32,906 bases of DNA from Rhodospirillaceae bacterium (lineage in GTDB: Bacteria > Pseudomonadota > Alphaproteobacteria > Bin65): assembly GCA_011523655.1 (NCBI GenBank), contig WTGH01000035.1, forward strand, positions 1-32,906, written 5' to 3'. The position numbers and the translations under genes are program-made. Below the pieces are notes generated by a model that saw only the letters and a program-made list of their open reading frames with translations, made no database searches and was not told where the DNA came from. Below, piece by piece: positions 25,456 to 32,906 of this stretch. Every line of letters starts with the position of its first letter. The first letter of the stretch is position 1.

Positions 25456-26757
25456 ATGACCCCGGGCGGGCGCGTCCAGGCGGCGATCGAAATCCTCGAC
25501 GCCATCCTCTCGCCGCCGGCCGGGCGGGAGCGGACGCCGGCCCACGCGGTCGTCGCTGGATACACCCGGAAGCGCCGCTATATCGGATCGAAAGACCGCC
25601 GGGCAATCACAGGGCTGGTATGGCAGGCGTTGCGTTACCGGGGCCGGGCGCTGTGGGCTACCGGACGGGAAAGGCTGTCCGGCCGGGACCTCGCCGTCGC
25701 AGCGCTGGCTGGTGCATCGGGTCTGTCCGAAGCGGAAATGGACGGCTTGTTCGGCGGTTCGGCCTACGGTCCGCAGGGGTTGAACGCATCGGAGAGGGCA
25801 TTGGCCGATGCCGTGCGCGCGGCGTCCGGGCCGCCGCCCTGGGCTGTTGCCAACATGCCGGACTGGCTGGCTGCCGAAGCCGAACCGGTGCTCGGCACCT
25901 CCGGTCCGGCAGGTTGGCGGGTGCTCGCGGAAGAGGCGCCGTCGACCATGCGGGTCAACACGCTCAAGGCCGCCCGCGACTCCTGTCTGGCCGCGCTGCG
26001 GGACGCCGGCGTCGATGCAGTTCCGACGGCGCTTGGCCCGCTCGGGATCCGATTGCTGAGCCGGGTGAACCTGGCGCAATTGGCGGCGGTACGGGAAGGC
26101 TGGCTGGAAAGCCAGGACGAAGGTTCCCAGATTGCAGCGGCCCTGGTCGCTGCCCGACCGGGTATGCACGTGCTCGACTATTGTGCGGGCGGCGGCGGCA
26201 AAAGCCTGGCGCTCGCTGCCGCTATGGCGAATGAGGGCAGGATCGTCGCGACCGATACCGATCCCGACCGTCTGGCCCCGCTGTCCCGCCGGGCGCGGCG
26301 CGCCGGCGCGACGATCATCGAGACCCGGACCATCGAACCGGGCGATCCCGTGGAATCCGGCGGGTTCGACCGTGTATTGGTCGATGCGCCGTGCAGCGGC
26401 AGCGGCGCTTGGCGGCGCCAGCCGGAAGCGCCGTGGCGTCTCGACCGCGAGCGCTGCGATGCTTTGCAGGCCGTCCAGATCGACATTCTGACTGCGGCGG
26501 CTCCGGCGGTCGCACGCGGCGGCCGGCTGGTCTATGTCACCTGTTCGATCTTTCCGGCCGAAAACGACGCGGTCGTGGAACGGTTCCTCCGCAGCAATCC
26601 TGCGTTCGCGCCGCTTGCGGCCGGCGATATCTGGCCGGCGGTCCTCGGCGCGCCGCCGCCGGCCGCCGCCATCGCCGGCAACGCCGTCCGGCTCCTGCCC
26701 CATATTGCATCGACCGACGGGTTCTTCGTCGCCGTCATGGAACGGGCGCGGCGGTGA
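25456..26757 (+). CDS. RsmB/NOL1-NOP2-Sun family RNA m5C methyltransferase
   Basis: This is a 433-residue RNA (cytosine-5) methyltransferase. An N-terminal helical NusB-like region (about 1-130) is followed by the catalytic domain. That domain has SAM motif I LDYCAGGGGKSLALAAAM, the acidic ATDTDPDRLAPL, and the two catalytic cysteines: Cys313 in DAPCSGSGAWRRQPE and Cys363 in YVTCSIFPAEN. By family the target is 16S rRNA C967 or another RNA cytosine; the sequence does not decide. It sits 9 bp after guaB and its stop overlaps the next start (GTGA), so the genes form an operon. Confidence 0.9.
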   Translation: MTPGGRVQAAIEILDAILSPPAGRERTPAHAVVAGYTRKRRYIGSKDRRAITGLVWQALRYRGRALWATGRERLSGRDLAVAALAGASGLSEAEMDGLFGGSAYGPQGLNASERALADAVRAASGPPPWAVANMPDWLAAEAEPVLGTSGPAGWRVLAEEAPSTMRVNTLKAARDSCLAALRDAGVDAVPTALGPLGIRLLSRVNLAQLAAVREGWLESQDEGSQIAAALVAARPGMHVLDYCAGGGGKSLALAAAMANEGRIVATDTDPDRLAPLSRRARRAGATIIETRTIEPGDPVESGGFDRVLVDAPCSGSGAWRRQPEAPWRLDRERCDALQAVQIDILTAAAPAVARGGRLVYVTCSIFPAENDAVVERFLRSNPAFAPLAAGDIWPAVLGAPPPAAAIAGNAVRLLPHIASTDGFFVAVMERARR

Positions 26758-27284
26758 CGACGCACGATCGCTTCCGGATCGAACGCGCCTGGCCGGCGGA
26801 CGCCGGCGGGCTCGCCCGGGTCTATGTCGAGACCTGGCGGGCGGCCTATGCCGGCCTGGTGCCGGACCGGGTTCTCGTGTCGATGCAGGAAACGGTCCAC
26901 AAGGCACGGTTCGCCCGCTGGATCGGCCAGCAAACGGACAGGCAATTCATTCTTGTTTGCCGGGTGCCCGACCGCGGCGTCGTTGGCCTTTGCAGCGCCG
27001 GGCCCGCGCGGGGCGGACCGAAGGCGCAAGGCGAAATCTATCTGCTCTATGTCGACCAGGACTGGCAGAACCGGGGCATCGGCCGGTCGCTGCTGCGGGC
27101 CGCGCTGGGCGGCCTGCGCCGGGGCGGCTACGGCCGCGCGATGCTGTGGGTGCTGGCCGGCAATCCGTCGCGCTTCTTCTACGAGGCGGCCGGCGGAGTG
27201 CGGACAGCCGAACGGACCGAACGGCTGTGGGGCACGGACCTGAAGGAAATCAGCTATACCTGGCGTGACCTGAGCGAAGCCTGA
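26754..27284 (+). CDS. GNAT-family N-acetyltransferase
   Basis: This is a 176-residue acetyltransferase that begins at GTG 26754, overlapping the previous stop by four bases (GTGA). The GNAT core is clear: IERAWPADAGGLARVYVETW, the acceptor strand EIYLLYVDQDWQNRGIGRSL with the acetyl-CoA pyrophosphate loop QNRGIG, and the late NPSRFFYEAAGGV. The substrate may be an amine, antibiotic or protein N-terminus. The family is too broad to choose. It is followed by guaA after 88 bp. Confidence 0.88.
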   Translation: MTTHDRFRIERAWPADAGGLARVYVETWRAAYAGLVPDRVLVSMQETVHKARFARWIGQQTDRQFILVCRVPDRGVVGLCSAGPARGGPKAQGEIYLLYVDQDWQNRGIGRSLLRAALGGLRRGGYGRAMLWVLAGNPSRFFYEAAGGVRTAERTERLWGTDLKEISYTWRDLSEA

Positions 27285-27372
27285 AGCGGCGAGAAATTCG
27301 CCCGTGGCCCGCTGAAGCCTGCCGCTGCTATAAGCCCGTCCAAACGCCAATTCCCGGGCCGCCGACACCGCC

Positions 27373-28920
27373 ATGACAGACCGCGTCCTGATTCTCGATT
27401 TCGGTTCGCAGGTGACGCAATTGATCGCCCGCCGGGTTCGGGAATCCGGCGTCTATTCGGAAATTCACCCGTTCAGTATCGGTGAAGCGGCAATTCGCCG
27501 ATTCGGCGCGACAGCCATTATCCTGTCCGGCGGTCCGGCCTCAGTGGCGGCGGAAGGCACGCCCGCCGCGCCGCCAGTCGTCTTCAAGCTCGGCCTGCCG
27601 GTGCTCGGCATCTGCTATGGCGAGCAGACGATGGTCGATGTCCTGGGCGGTGCCGTCGAATCCTCTGACCATCGCGAGTTCGGCCGGGCGACGGTCAGGG
27701 TCGAAGCGGAGTGCCGGCTGTTCGACGGGGTCTGGCGGCCGGGGGAAAACCACCAGGTTTGGATGAGCCACGGCGACCGGGTGATCTCCCTGCCAGCAGG
27801 GTTCCGGGTCGTCGGCACCAGCGAGGGAGCGCCCTTCGCCGCCATCGCCGACGAGGCCCGGCGCTTTTACGGCGTTCAATTCCACCCGGAGGTCGTGCAC
27901 ACGCCGTCAGGCGCCCGGCTCCTGAAGAATTTCACACACGGTATCGCGGGCTGCGCCGGCGACTGGACGATGGCGGCGTTCCGGGAGCAGGCGATTGAGC
28001 GGATCCGTGGACAGGTCGGCCGCGGGCGCGTGATCTGCGGCCTGTCGGGCGGCGTCGATTCATCGGTCGTCGCCGTGCTGCTGCACGAGGCGATCGGCGA
28101 ACAGCTCACCTGTATCTTCGTCGATCACGGCCTGCTGCGGCTGGGCGAAGCCGAACAGGTCATCGAACTGTTTCGCAACCATTACAACATCCCGCTGATC
28201 CATCGAGAGGCGTCGGGCCTGTTTCTGGATGCCCTGGACGGCATCGAGGACCCGGAAGCCAAGCGCAAGATCATCGGCGGCCTGTTCATCGACGTGTTCG
28301 AGGAGGAAGCCAAAGCGATTGGCGGCGCCCGGTTCCTGGCCCAGGGCACGCTTTATCCCGATGTCATCGAATCGATTTCGGCGACCGGCGGGCCGAGCGC
28401 TACCATCAAGTCGCACCACAATGTCGGCGGCCTGCCGGCGCGGATGAACATGGCGCTGGTCGAGCCGGTGCGCGACCTGTTCAAGGACGAGGTCCGAGCG
28501 CTTGGCCGCGACCTCGGCCTGCCGAAAGCCTTCATCCGCCGCCATCCGTTTCCGGGTCCGGGCCTCGCTATCCGCATCCCGGGCGCAGTAACCAGCGAAA
28601 AAGCGAACCTGCTGCGCCGCGCCGACGCCATCTATCTGGAGGAAATCCGCAACGCCGGGCTGTACGACGAAATCTGGCAGGCCTTCGCGGCGCTTTTGCC
28701 GGTGCGCGCGGTCGGCGTCATGGGCGACGAGCGCACCTACGATTGGGTCTGCGCCCTGCGCGCCGTGACCTCGACCGACGGCATGACGGCGGACAGCTTC
28801 GCCTTCTCCCACGATTTCCTCAGCCGCACCGCGACGCGTATCGTCAACGAGGTTCCTGGCATCAGCCGCGTCGTCTACGACGTGACGTCGAAACCGCCGG
28901 GGACCATAGAGTGGGAATAG
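27373..28920 (+). CDS. guaA: GMP synthase (glutamine-hydrolysing)
   Basis: This is a complete 515-residue two-domain enzyme that aminates XMP to GMP. The class I glutaminase domain has the nucleophile Cys81 in GICYGEQTM and the His171/Glu173 pair in FHPEV. The ATP-pyrophosphatase domain has the P-loop LSGGVDSSV, and the C-terminal dimerisation domain ends [16 protein letters not shown], as in family members. It completes guaB-guaA within 5 kb; the insertion of two genes between them is common in alphaproteobacteria as far as I know. Confidence 0.97.
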   Translation: MTDRVLILDFGSQVTQLIARRVRESGVYSEIHPFSIGEAAIRRFGATAIILSGGPASVAAEGTPAAPPVVFKLGLPVLGICYGEQTMVDVLGGAVESSDHREFGRATVRVEAECRLFDGVWRPGENHQVWMSHGDRVISLPAGFRVVGTSEGAPFAAIADEARRFYGVQFHPEVVHTPSGARLLKNFTHGIAGCAGDWTMAAFREQAIERIRGQVGRGRVICGLSGGVDSSVVAVLLHEAIGEQLTCIFVDHGLLRLGEAEQVIELFRNHYNIPLIHREASGLFLDALDGIEDPEAKRKIIGGLFIDVFEEEAKAIGGARFLAQGTLYPDVIESISATGGPSATIKSHHNVGGLPARMNMALVEPVRDLFKDEVRALGRDLGLPKAFIRRHPFPGPGLAIRIPGAVTSEKANLLRRADAIYLEEIRNAGLYDEIWQAFAALLPVRAVGVMGDERTYDWVCALRAVTSTDGMTADSFAFSHDFLSRTATRIVNEVPGISRVVYDVTSKPPGTIEWE

Positions 28921-28921
28921 G

Positions 28922-28936
28922 GGCGGGCAAACCGCC
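28922..28936. terminator. Weak hairpin between guaA and the zinc-ribbon remnant
   Basis: GGCGG (28922-28926) pairs with CCGCC (28932-28936) with loop GCAAA, followed by TT. It lies two bases after the guaA stop and touches the end of the convergent pseudogene, so it may end both. The stem is short, without a full T-run. Confidence 0.3.
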
Positions 28937-29221
28937 TTACAGGCCATCGTGCCGTGCGACTTGGCCCGGCGTGGGCCAAGTGGGTCGGGTCGCGATATCC
29001 TTCGACTGGCAGTTGGTGCAGCGCATCCGGGCGCCGATCTCCGGCACCGGCAGGGACGGCCCGACCTTCGCGGCGAGCATCCGGCTGTCCACCGAAATGT
29101 TGTGGCCGCAGCGGTTACATCAGCAGAAGATCGCCAGGTCGGCGTCGGCGATATCGCCCAGCCGCGCCGCCCGCCGGCTCTCCTCCGACCGCGTGATCGA
29201 TCGGTCCTTCAGTCGCCCCAT
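28937..29221 (-). pseudogene. Small zinc-ribbon protein gene with in-frame TGA
   Basis: This is a frame of about 95 codons on the minus strand, open except for a TGA at 29122-29120. Upstream of it reads MGRLKDRSITRSEESRRAAR ... ADADLAIFC. Directly after it reads CNRCGHNISVDSRM, LAAKVGPSLPVPEIGARMRC and TNCQSKDIATRP, ending at TAA 28937. The C-x2-C pairs (CNRC and CTNC) on either side of a ~30-residue insert are a classic zinc ribbon. The continuity of sense on both sides suggests one ancestral gene in which TGG (Trp) became TGA. A sequencing error is possible, and selenocysteine is less likely since I see no convincing downstream hairpin. The start could be ATG 29221 or further upstream (29323). 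Confidence 0.6.
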
Positions 29222-29357
29222 GCGCCGTTGCCCGTCCGGCCCTGAGAGTTCCGCGTACCCGGCGCGCAGCCGGAACCTGACTATAGGAGAGACCGGCCGC
29301 TGCGTCGAACAAAAAAAGAACAATCAATAAATGCGGACGGCTGCCCGGCGCGTCGGC

Positions 29358-30191
29358 TCACGCCGCCCTGGCGCTGAATCCGCCGTCGACTACCAGCTCG
29401 GCCCCGGTGACGTAGCGCGCGCCGTCGCTGGCGAGGAACACGGCGGCATGGCCGACATCCCAGCCGTCGCCCATGTAGCCGGTTGGGCACTGGGCGTTGC
29501 GCGCCTCGGCCATCCGTTCAAGATCGCCGCCGCCGTAGGTCTCCTTGAGCGGCTCGACGACCATGGGCGTATCCATCAGGCCGGGCAGGATGGCGTTGGC
29601 GCGGATTCCCCGGCCGGCATATTCCACGGCGATCGTGCGGGTGAGCGGCAGGATCCCACCCTTGGTAACGGAGTAATGGATATAGGGCACGCCGAGCCAG
29701 CGGATGCCGGCGATCGAGGCAACGTTGACGATGGCGCCCCGGCCGATCTTGCGGCCGCGGGCGTCGGTGCGGAATTCGTTGCGTTCCATAACCGGCAGGA
29801 CGGCGCGGCAGGTCAGGAACATGCTCTTCAGGTTGACGTCGTGAAACCGGTCCCATTCCGCGTCGCTCAGCTCGGCGGTCGGTTTGGGCGCGACGACGCC
29901 GACATTGTTGTGCAGCACGTCGATCCGGCCGAACCGGTCCAGGCAGTCCTCGACCATCGCCTGGACCTGCCCGGTCCGGCTGACATCCGTCGTACAGGCT
30001 TCGGCAATGCCGCCCTCTCCGGCGATAATGCCGGCCGTTTCCGCCGCGGCTTCCGGGTTGATATCGACAGCCAGCACTTTCGCCCCTTCCCTGGCATAAA
30101 GCACCGCCGCCGCCTTGCCGTTGCCCCAACCCGGCCCGATCGATCCGGCGCCGGAAACGACGACGACCCTGTCCTGCAGCTTGCCGCTCAT
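29358..30191 (-). CDS. Short-chain dehydrogenase/reductase (SDR)
   Basis: This is a 277-residue classical SDR. The Rossmann loop GAGSIGPGWGNGKA lies at 14-27, followed by VLAVDINPEAA, whose Asp43 suggests NAD preference. NNVG (95-98) and the catalytic Ser159, Tyr173 and Lys177 (YIHYSVTKGG) are present. It ends with the usual GDVGHAAVFLASDGARYVTGA-like block and VVDGGFSA. The GPGWGNG loop is a variant seen in a subgroup of oxidoreductases of unknown substrate. It is on the same strand as the amidohydrolase gene, 80 bp downstream of it, which suggests a shared catabolic role. Confidence 0.92.
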   Translation of the reverse strand: MSGKLQDRVVVVSGAGSIGPGWGNGKAAAVLYAREGAKVLAVDINPEAAAETAGIIAGEGGIAEACTTDVSRTGQVQAMVEDCLDRFGRIDVLHNNVGVVAPKPTAELSDAEWDRFHDVNLKSMFLTCRAVLPVMERNEFRTDARGRKIGRGAIVNVASIAGIRWLGVPYIHYSVTKGGILPLTRTIAVEYAGRGIRANAILPGLMDTPMVVEPLKETYGGGDLERMAEARNAQCPTGYMGDGWDVGHAAVFLASDGARYVTGAELVVDGGFSARAA

Positions 30192-30271
30192 GGCACAGTC
30201 CTTCCTCTCGACGCGGTTTCGGGAATGGCTAGCCGAGACCGGCGCTCGTGGGCAAGGGCGCAGCCTCGGGT

Positions 30272-31252
30272 TCAGCGGTGGAGCAGAGCGCTCCCATTAT
30301 CGCCGAGAATGCCGGCGATGTCCGCTTCCCGCAGTCCCGACGACCGGATCGCCTTCACGGTGCGTTGCGTATCGAAAATCGGATGGTCGGTGCCCAGCAG
30401 GACGCGCCCGGCGCCGAATGTGCCCGCGGCCAGCGCAATCGATCTCGGGCCGAAACTGGACGTATCGACATAGATCCGGCTCATGCGGCTTGACGGCAGC
30501 GGCGCGTCAGGCGTGCGGCGTGCGGAGACATGATCCATACGCTCGACCATCATCGGCACCGATCCGCCCAGATTGGCGACCTGGACTGTGATCTCCGGGA
30601 ATGCGTCGAGGAAATCCGTCAGCGTCAGGGTGACGGTTACCGCGCTCAGCCGAGCCTGCACGTCCAGTACGATGTGGCGCAGGTTGGTGTTGTCGCCGAA
30701 GTCGGGCGGCGGACCGGCGCCGCCGGGCGGCACCGGGCCGGGATGGATGAAGACATGGGCCCTACGTGCGTTCGCAGCCTCGAGCAGCGGCGCCCAAGCC
30801 TCGGCCTCGCGGCGGGTATGAAAAGCATCGGCCGGCAGGATCGCGCCGACGAACCCGGTGATATCCATTGCCCGCGCCAGCTCTTCGACCGCCGCCGCCG
30901 GATCGGCCAGCGGTAGGGCGGCCAGGCCCGAAAAGCGATCCGGCAGGTCCGCCATGAGCCCGGCGAGGGCGTCGTTGAACCGGCGGACCAGAGGAGCGGC
31001 CTCGTCCGCGGGGAGGCTGTCGATCCCGAACAGGCCGGGCAGCGAAAGAACCTGCCGCGACACGCCGTGCCGGTCCATGAATTCGAGGCGGGCGCCGGAC
31101 TCGAACAAGGCCGGCGTGACCGGCAGGACCTCGCGATGAATGTCGAGCCGCTCGCCCTCCGGGCCGCCGACGATGCGCGGCGGCTGCGTGCGCGCGCGCA
31201 GCGCATCGGCCAGTTCGGGCGGCAACCAGTGGACGTGCCAGTCAACGATCAT
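30272..31252 (-). CDS. Amidohydrolase family protein (Amidohydro_2 / decarboxylase type)
   Basis: This is a 326-residue metal-dependent TIM barrel of the Amidohydro_2 group. The N-terminal metal ligands are His6 and His8 in VDWHVHWLPPE. FIHPGPVPP carries a later His, and VLLGTDHPIFD near residue 285 holds the catalytic Asp. The group includes aminocarboxymuconate-semialdehyde decarboxylase and 2-pyrone dicarboxylate lactonase; the substrate here is unknown. The N-terminal ATG overlaps the end of the upstream small gene by 11 bp. Confidence 0.9.
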   Translation of the reverse strand: MIVDWHVHWLPPELADALRARTQPPRIVGGPEGERLDIHREVLPVTPALFESGARLEFMDRHGVSRQVLSLPGLFGIDSLPADEAAPLVRRFNDALAGLMADLPDRFSGLAALPLADPAAAVEELARAMDITGFVGAILPADAFHTRREAEAWAPLLEAANARRAHVFIHPGPVPPGGAGPPPDFGDNTNLRHIVLDVQARLSAVTVTLTLTDFLDAFPEITVQVANLGGSVPMMVERMDHVSARRTPDAPLPSSRMSRIYVDTSSFGPRSIALAAGTFGAGRVLLGTDHPIFDTQRTVKAIRSSGLREADIAGILGDNGSALLHR

Positions 31253-31403
31253 GGCGGAAACCGGCCGGCCGGCCGCGCGAACGGATGATGTCCGATTGAA
31301 GAGGGCCGGCGCTGACGGTTTGCGGCGGCGCGGCGCGCGCCTCGGCGCGGTACAGGATGGCGATGGCCACCGAGATCGCCAAGATGAGAAGGAGTTTCCG
31401 CAT
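31242..31403 (-). CDS. Possible small membrane peptide
   Basis: This is a 53-residue frame that starts MRKLLLILAISVAIAILYRA, a strong hydrophobic helix, followed by a short polar, basic tail. It could be a signal or anchor peptide with a small mature part. It overlaps the amidohydrolase start by 11 bp, so coupled translation is possible. The ribosome-binding site is weak and I recognise no family. It may not be a real gene. Confidence 0.4.
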   Translation of the reverse strand: MRKLLLILAISVAIAILYRAEARAAPPQTVSAGPLQSDIIRSRGRPAGFRHDR

Positions 31404-31461
31404 GGGCCGAACCGATTGTGCAGCCGCTACCACGAAGAATTACAGGAATTCGAGCTGCAGC

Positions 31462-31485
31462 AAAATTGCCGTTCAATTGCGGCAA
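31462..31485 (-). terminator. Rho-independent-type terminator overlapping the rlmB stop
   Basis: On the minus strand TTGCCG (31485-31480) and CGGCAA (31471-31466) form a 6-bp stem, followed by TTTT (31465-31462). The rlmB stop TGA lies in the 8-base loop. Confidence 0.5.
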
Positions 31486-32333
31486 AGTTCGTAAAGAGCA
31501 ACTGCCGCAGCGTTTGAGACGTTCAAGCTATCGATCAGGTTAACGCAATTTGCGTAATTTGCATAATGCATGGGTATGCGAACGAGAATATTGCAATTTT
31601 CCTTGGTCAGCCGCCGGAGCCCCTGACCCTCTGCGCCGAGTACGAGCGCCGTTCTTGAATTGCCGTCCGCGAGGCCGGTCCCGGCGAGTGTCGCCTCCGC
31701 GCTGCCGTCCAGGCCGGCGACCCACCAGCCGGCGTCCCGGATTACCGCCAGGGCCCGGGCGAGGTTGGCGACCCGCACCCACGGCACGAGGTCGAGCGCT
31801 CCGGCGGCGGCCTTGGCCAGCGCGCCCGATTCCGGCGGGGCGTGGCGATCGGCGGTGATCAGCGCCGCCGCCCCGAACACCACGCATGATCGCAGGATCG
31901 CGCCGACATTGTGCGGGTCCGTCACCCGGTCGAGCACGACGATCGGGCCGGCCGGCGCTTCGGAGGCGAGAATTGCGTCGAGCGGAACCCGCCGAAGCGG
32001 CTCGACGGCTACCGCCACACCCTGATGAACTGCACCGTCGGGCAGCCGGGCGGCGAGTTGCGCCGCCGTCACCGTCGACCACGCGAAATCCGGTTTTCGG
32101 AATCGCGAATTTCCAAGTTCCCGCTGCGCCGAAGGGGTCGCCCATCCGGCGGCGACCCGCCGCGCGGGATTGGCGAGCGCCGCCCGGACCGCGTGCGTGC
32201 CCCACAGCATGAGCGGTTGTCTTGGTGCCTTCACCCGCGCGGCAGCGGGGCCCTGCCGGGCCGGCCCCGACCTAGCTGCGACGCCGTGTTGCGGCCGGTT
32301 TTTTTGCCTGCCCGGGTACTTGCTTTTTGCCAT
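31473..32333 (-). CDS. rlmB: 23S rRNA (guanosine-2'-O)-methyltransferase RlmB
   Basis: This is a 286-residue SpoU/TrmH-type knotted methyltransferase that, in characterised members, 2'-O-methylates G2251 of 23S rRNA. An N-terminal basic extension (1-40) and substrate-binding domain (WGTHAVRAALANPARR) are followed by the knot motifs: DPHNVGAILRS (139-149), VLGAEGQGLRRLT (231-243) and DSLNVSNAAAVALYE (268-282). Between IPM and DSLN there is an unusual HYANYANCVNLI stretch (256-267), partly a 9-bp duplication (TATGCAAAT / TACGCAAAT) in AT-rich DNA. Homologues I know have only a few residues there. ATG 32333 is used; a TTG further upstream is possible. The stop lies inside a terminator hairpin. 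Confidence 0.88.
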   Translation of the reverse strand: MAKSKYPGRQKNRPQHGVAARSGPARQGPAAARVKAPRQPLMLWGTHAVRAALANPARRVAAGWATPSAQRELGNSRFRKPDFAWSTVTAAQLAARLPDGAVHQGVAVAVEPLRRVPLDAILASEAPAGPIVVLDRVTDPHNVGAILRSCVVFGAAALITADRHAPPESGALAKAAAGALDLVPWVRVANLARALAVIRDAGWWVAGLDGSAEATLAGTGLADGNSRTALVLGAEGQGLRRLTKENCNILVRIPMHYANYANCVNLIDSLNVSNAAAVALYELCRN

Positions 32334-32435
32334 GGAATCGCATAGTAGCGGCGACCGGAACGCAAACAAGCTGCAGGAACGGCGGCCGGAGTGCGATGGC
32401 GGCGGCTTCTGCGGCTCGTTTTGCGTCTGGATGCG

Positions 32436-32464
32436 TTGACATCCGGCAAGCGGATTCCAAATGG
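32436..32464 (+). promoter_or_regulatory. Possible promoter of the tRNA-tuf transcript
   Basis: TTGACA at 32436-32441 is followed 17 bases later by AAATGG, a weak -10. It lies about 55 bp before tRNA-Tyr. The perfect -35 supports it and the poor -10 weakens it. Confidence 0.35.
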
Positions 32465-32519
32465 CGTTACCCGGATTTCCGGTTCTTTCAGGATGCCGGC
32501 GCCGGGCCGGTCTTGTCGC

Positions 32520-32604
32520 GGAGGGGTGCCCGAGTGGTTAAAGGGGACGGGCTGTAAACCCGTTGGCTTAGCCTACGTTGGTTCGAATCCAACCCCCTCC
32601 ACCA
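32520..32604 (+). tRNA. tRNA-Tyr (GTA)
   Basis: This is an 85-base class II tRNA including an encoded CCA. The acceptor GGAGGGG (32520-32526) pairs with CCCCTCC (32594-32600). The anticodon stem ACGGG / CCCGT encloses loop CTGTAAA with anticodon GTA at 32554-32556. A long variable arm and the T-arm GTTGG-TTCGAAT-CCAAC are present. It lies just upstream of tRNA-Gly and tuf, a familiar proteobacterial order. Confidence 0.95.
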
Positions 32605-32639
32605 ACGCCATCCAGCCGCGGAGCGCCGGAGCGCCGGTT

Positions 32640-32713
32640 GCGGGTGTAGCTCAATGGTAGAGCCCCAGCCTTCCAAGCTGGTTATGCGGGTTCGATTCCC
32701 GTCGCCCGCTCCA
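32640..32713 (+). tRNA. tRNA-Gly (TCC)
   Basis: This is a 74-base tRNA including CCA. The acceptor GCGGGTG pairs with CGCCCGC (one T-G pair). The anticodon stem CCAGC / GCTGG encloses CTTCCAA with anticodon TCC at 32672-32674. The T-arm ends in GGTTCGATTCC. It reads GGA and other Gly codons by wobble. Confidence 0.95.
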
Positions 32714-32855
32714 GTTGACGGTCTGCCGGATCGTTCGTCGTCAAACGTGGCGGCCGCCGAAGCGCGGCGGGCCACAGGAGAATCGGAAATGCCGGCACCG
32801 CCCGGCCGGTGCGCCGCAGGGCGGCGGAGCCCGTGAGAACAGGAAACAGGCGACC

Positions 32856-32906
32856 ATGTCGAAAGAGAAGTTTGAGCGTACGAAGCCGCATGTGAATGTG
32901 GGTACG
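32856..32906 (+). CDS. tuf: Elongation factor Tu, N-terminal start only
   Basis: Seventeen codons encode MSKEKFERTKPHVNVGT, the invariant start of bacterial EF-Tu, before the window ends. AGGAAACAGG upstream provides the ribosome-binding site. The protein carries aminoacyl-tRNA to the ribosome as a GTPase. The order tRNA-Tyr, tRNA-Gly, tuf supports the call. Confidence 0.95.
   Translation, partial: MSKEKFERTKPHVNVGT

Noticed and set aside
29111..29122. Selenocysteine codon
   Set aside because: No convincing bacterial SECIS hairpin directly after the TGA, only a 4-bp stem; a TGG to TGA change is simpler.

Overview
The window is GC-rich DNA (about two-thirds G+C by eye) with the gene content of an alphaproteobacterium, most likely a Rhodospirillales-type organism. 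Supporting signs are the guaB / RNA m5C methyltransferase / GNAT / guaA run, the rlmB / tRNA-Tyr / tRNA-Gly / tuf block, many CoA- and aromatic-acid-type catabolic genes, and the style of the extragenic palindromes. The taxonomy is an inference; there is no rRNA in the window.

Layout. 1-719: 5' part of an acyl-CoA synthetase gene (minus), whose last ~65 bases at the window edge do not continue the family. 1007-4231: a compact cassette of lower-GC genes: a two-TM membrane LuxR-type regulator (+), a large toroid-like protein of unknown function starting at TTG (+), and, convergent with them, a membrane-anchored protein carrying 23 perfect Asp-Gly dipeptides followed by a small aspartyl/asparaginyl beta-hydroxylase (both minus). 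The cassette lies between two related ~65-bp direct repeats (821-886, 4469-4533), each with a hairpin whose stem shows a compensatory change. 4556-12093: catabolic and redox genes (FAD-linked D-lactate/glycolate-type dehydrogenase, PhyH dioxygenase, MOSC protein, azoreductase, 2Fe-2S flavoreductase, UbiD decarboxylase), with a hicA-hicB toxin-antitoxin pair between the first two. 12245-16321: a stand-alone fused restriction-modification enzyme. 16322-17064: a ~740-bp gene-free gap holding tandem 10-bp repeats, a hairpin repeat, a perfect AGACCGGTCT palindrome and a promoter-like site. 17065-19357: divergent FMN-dependent and NAD-dependent 2-hydroxyacid dehydrogenases. 19474-23836: small lipoprotein, class III CoA-transferase, DUF429 protein, Tat-type alpha/beta hydrolase, maleylacetoacetate isomerase. 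23959-28920: guanine nucleotide synthesis (guaB, guaA) with an RNA methyltransferase and a GNAT enzyme between them. 28937-31403: a small zinc-ribbon gene broken by an in-frame TGA, an SDR, an amidohydrolase and a small membrane peptide. 31473-32906: rlmB (minus), tRNA-Tyr, tRNA-Gly and the first 17 codons of tuf.

The most novel-looking part is 1.0-4.5 kb. A poly(Asp-Gly) protein is encoded just upstream of an Asp/Asn beta-hydroxylase on the same strand, next to an uncharacterised enzyme-like toroid and a membrane-bound regulator. I infer that the hydroxylase modifies the Asp-Gly tail, giving a surface or periplasmic acidic, metal-binding peptide. The adjacency and the repeat are seen directly; the chemistry is not.
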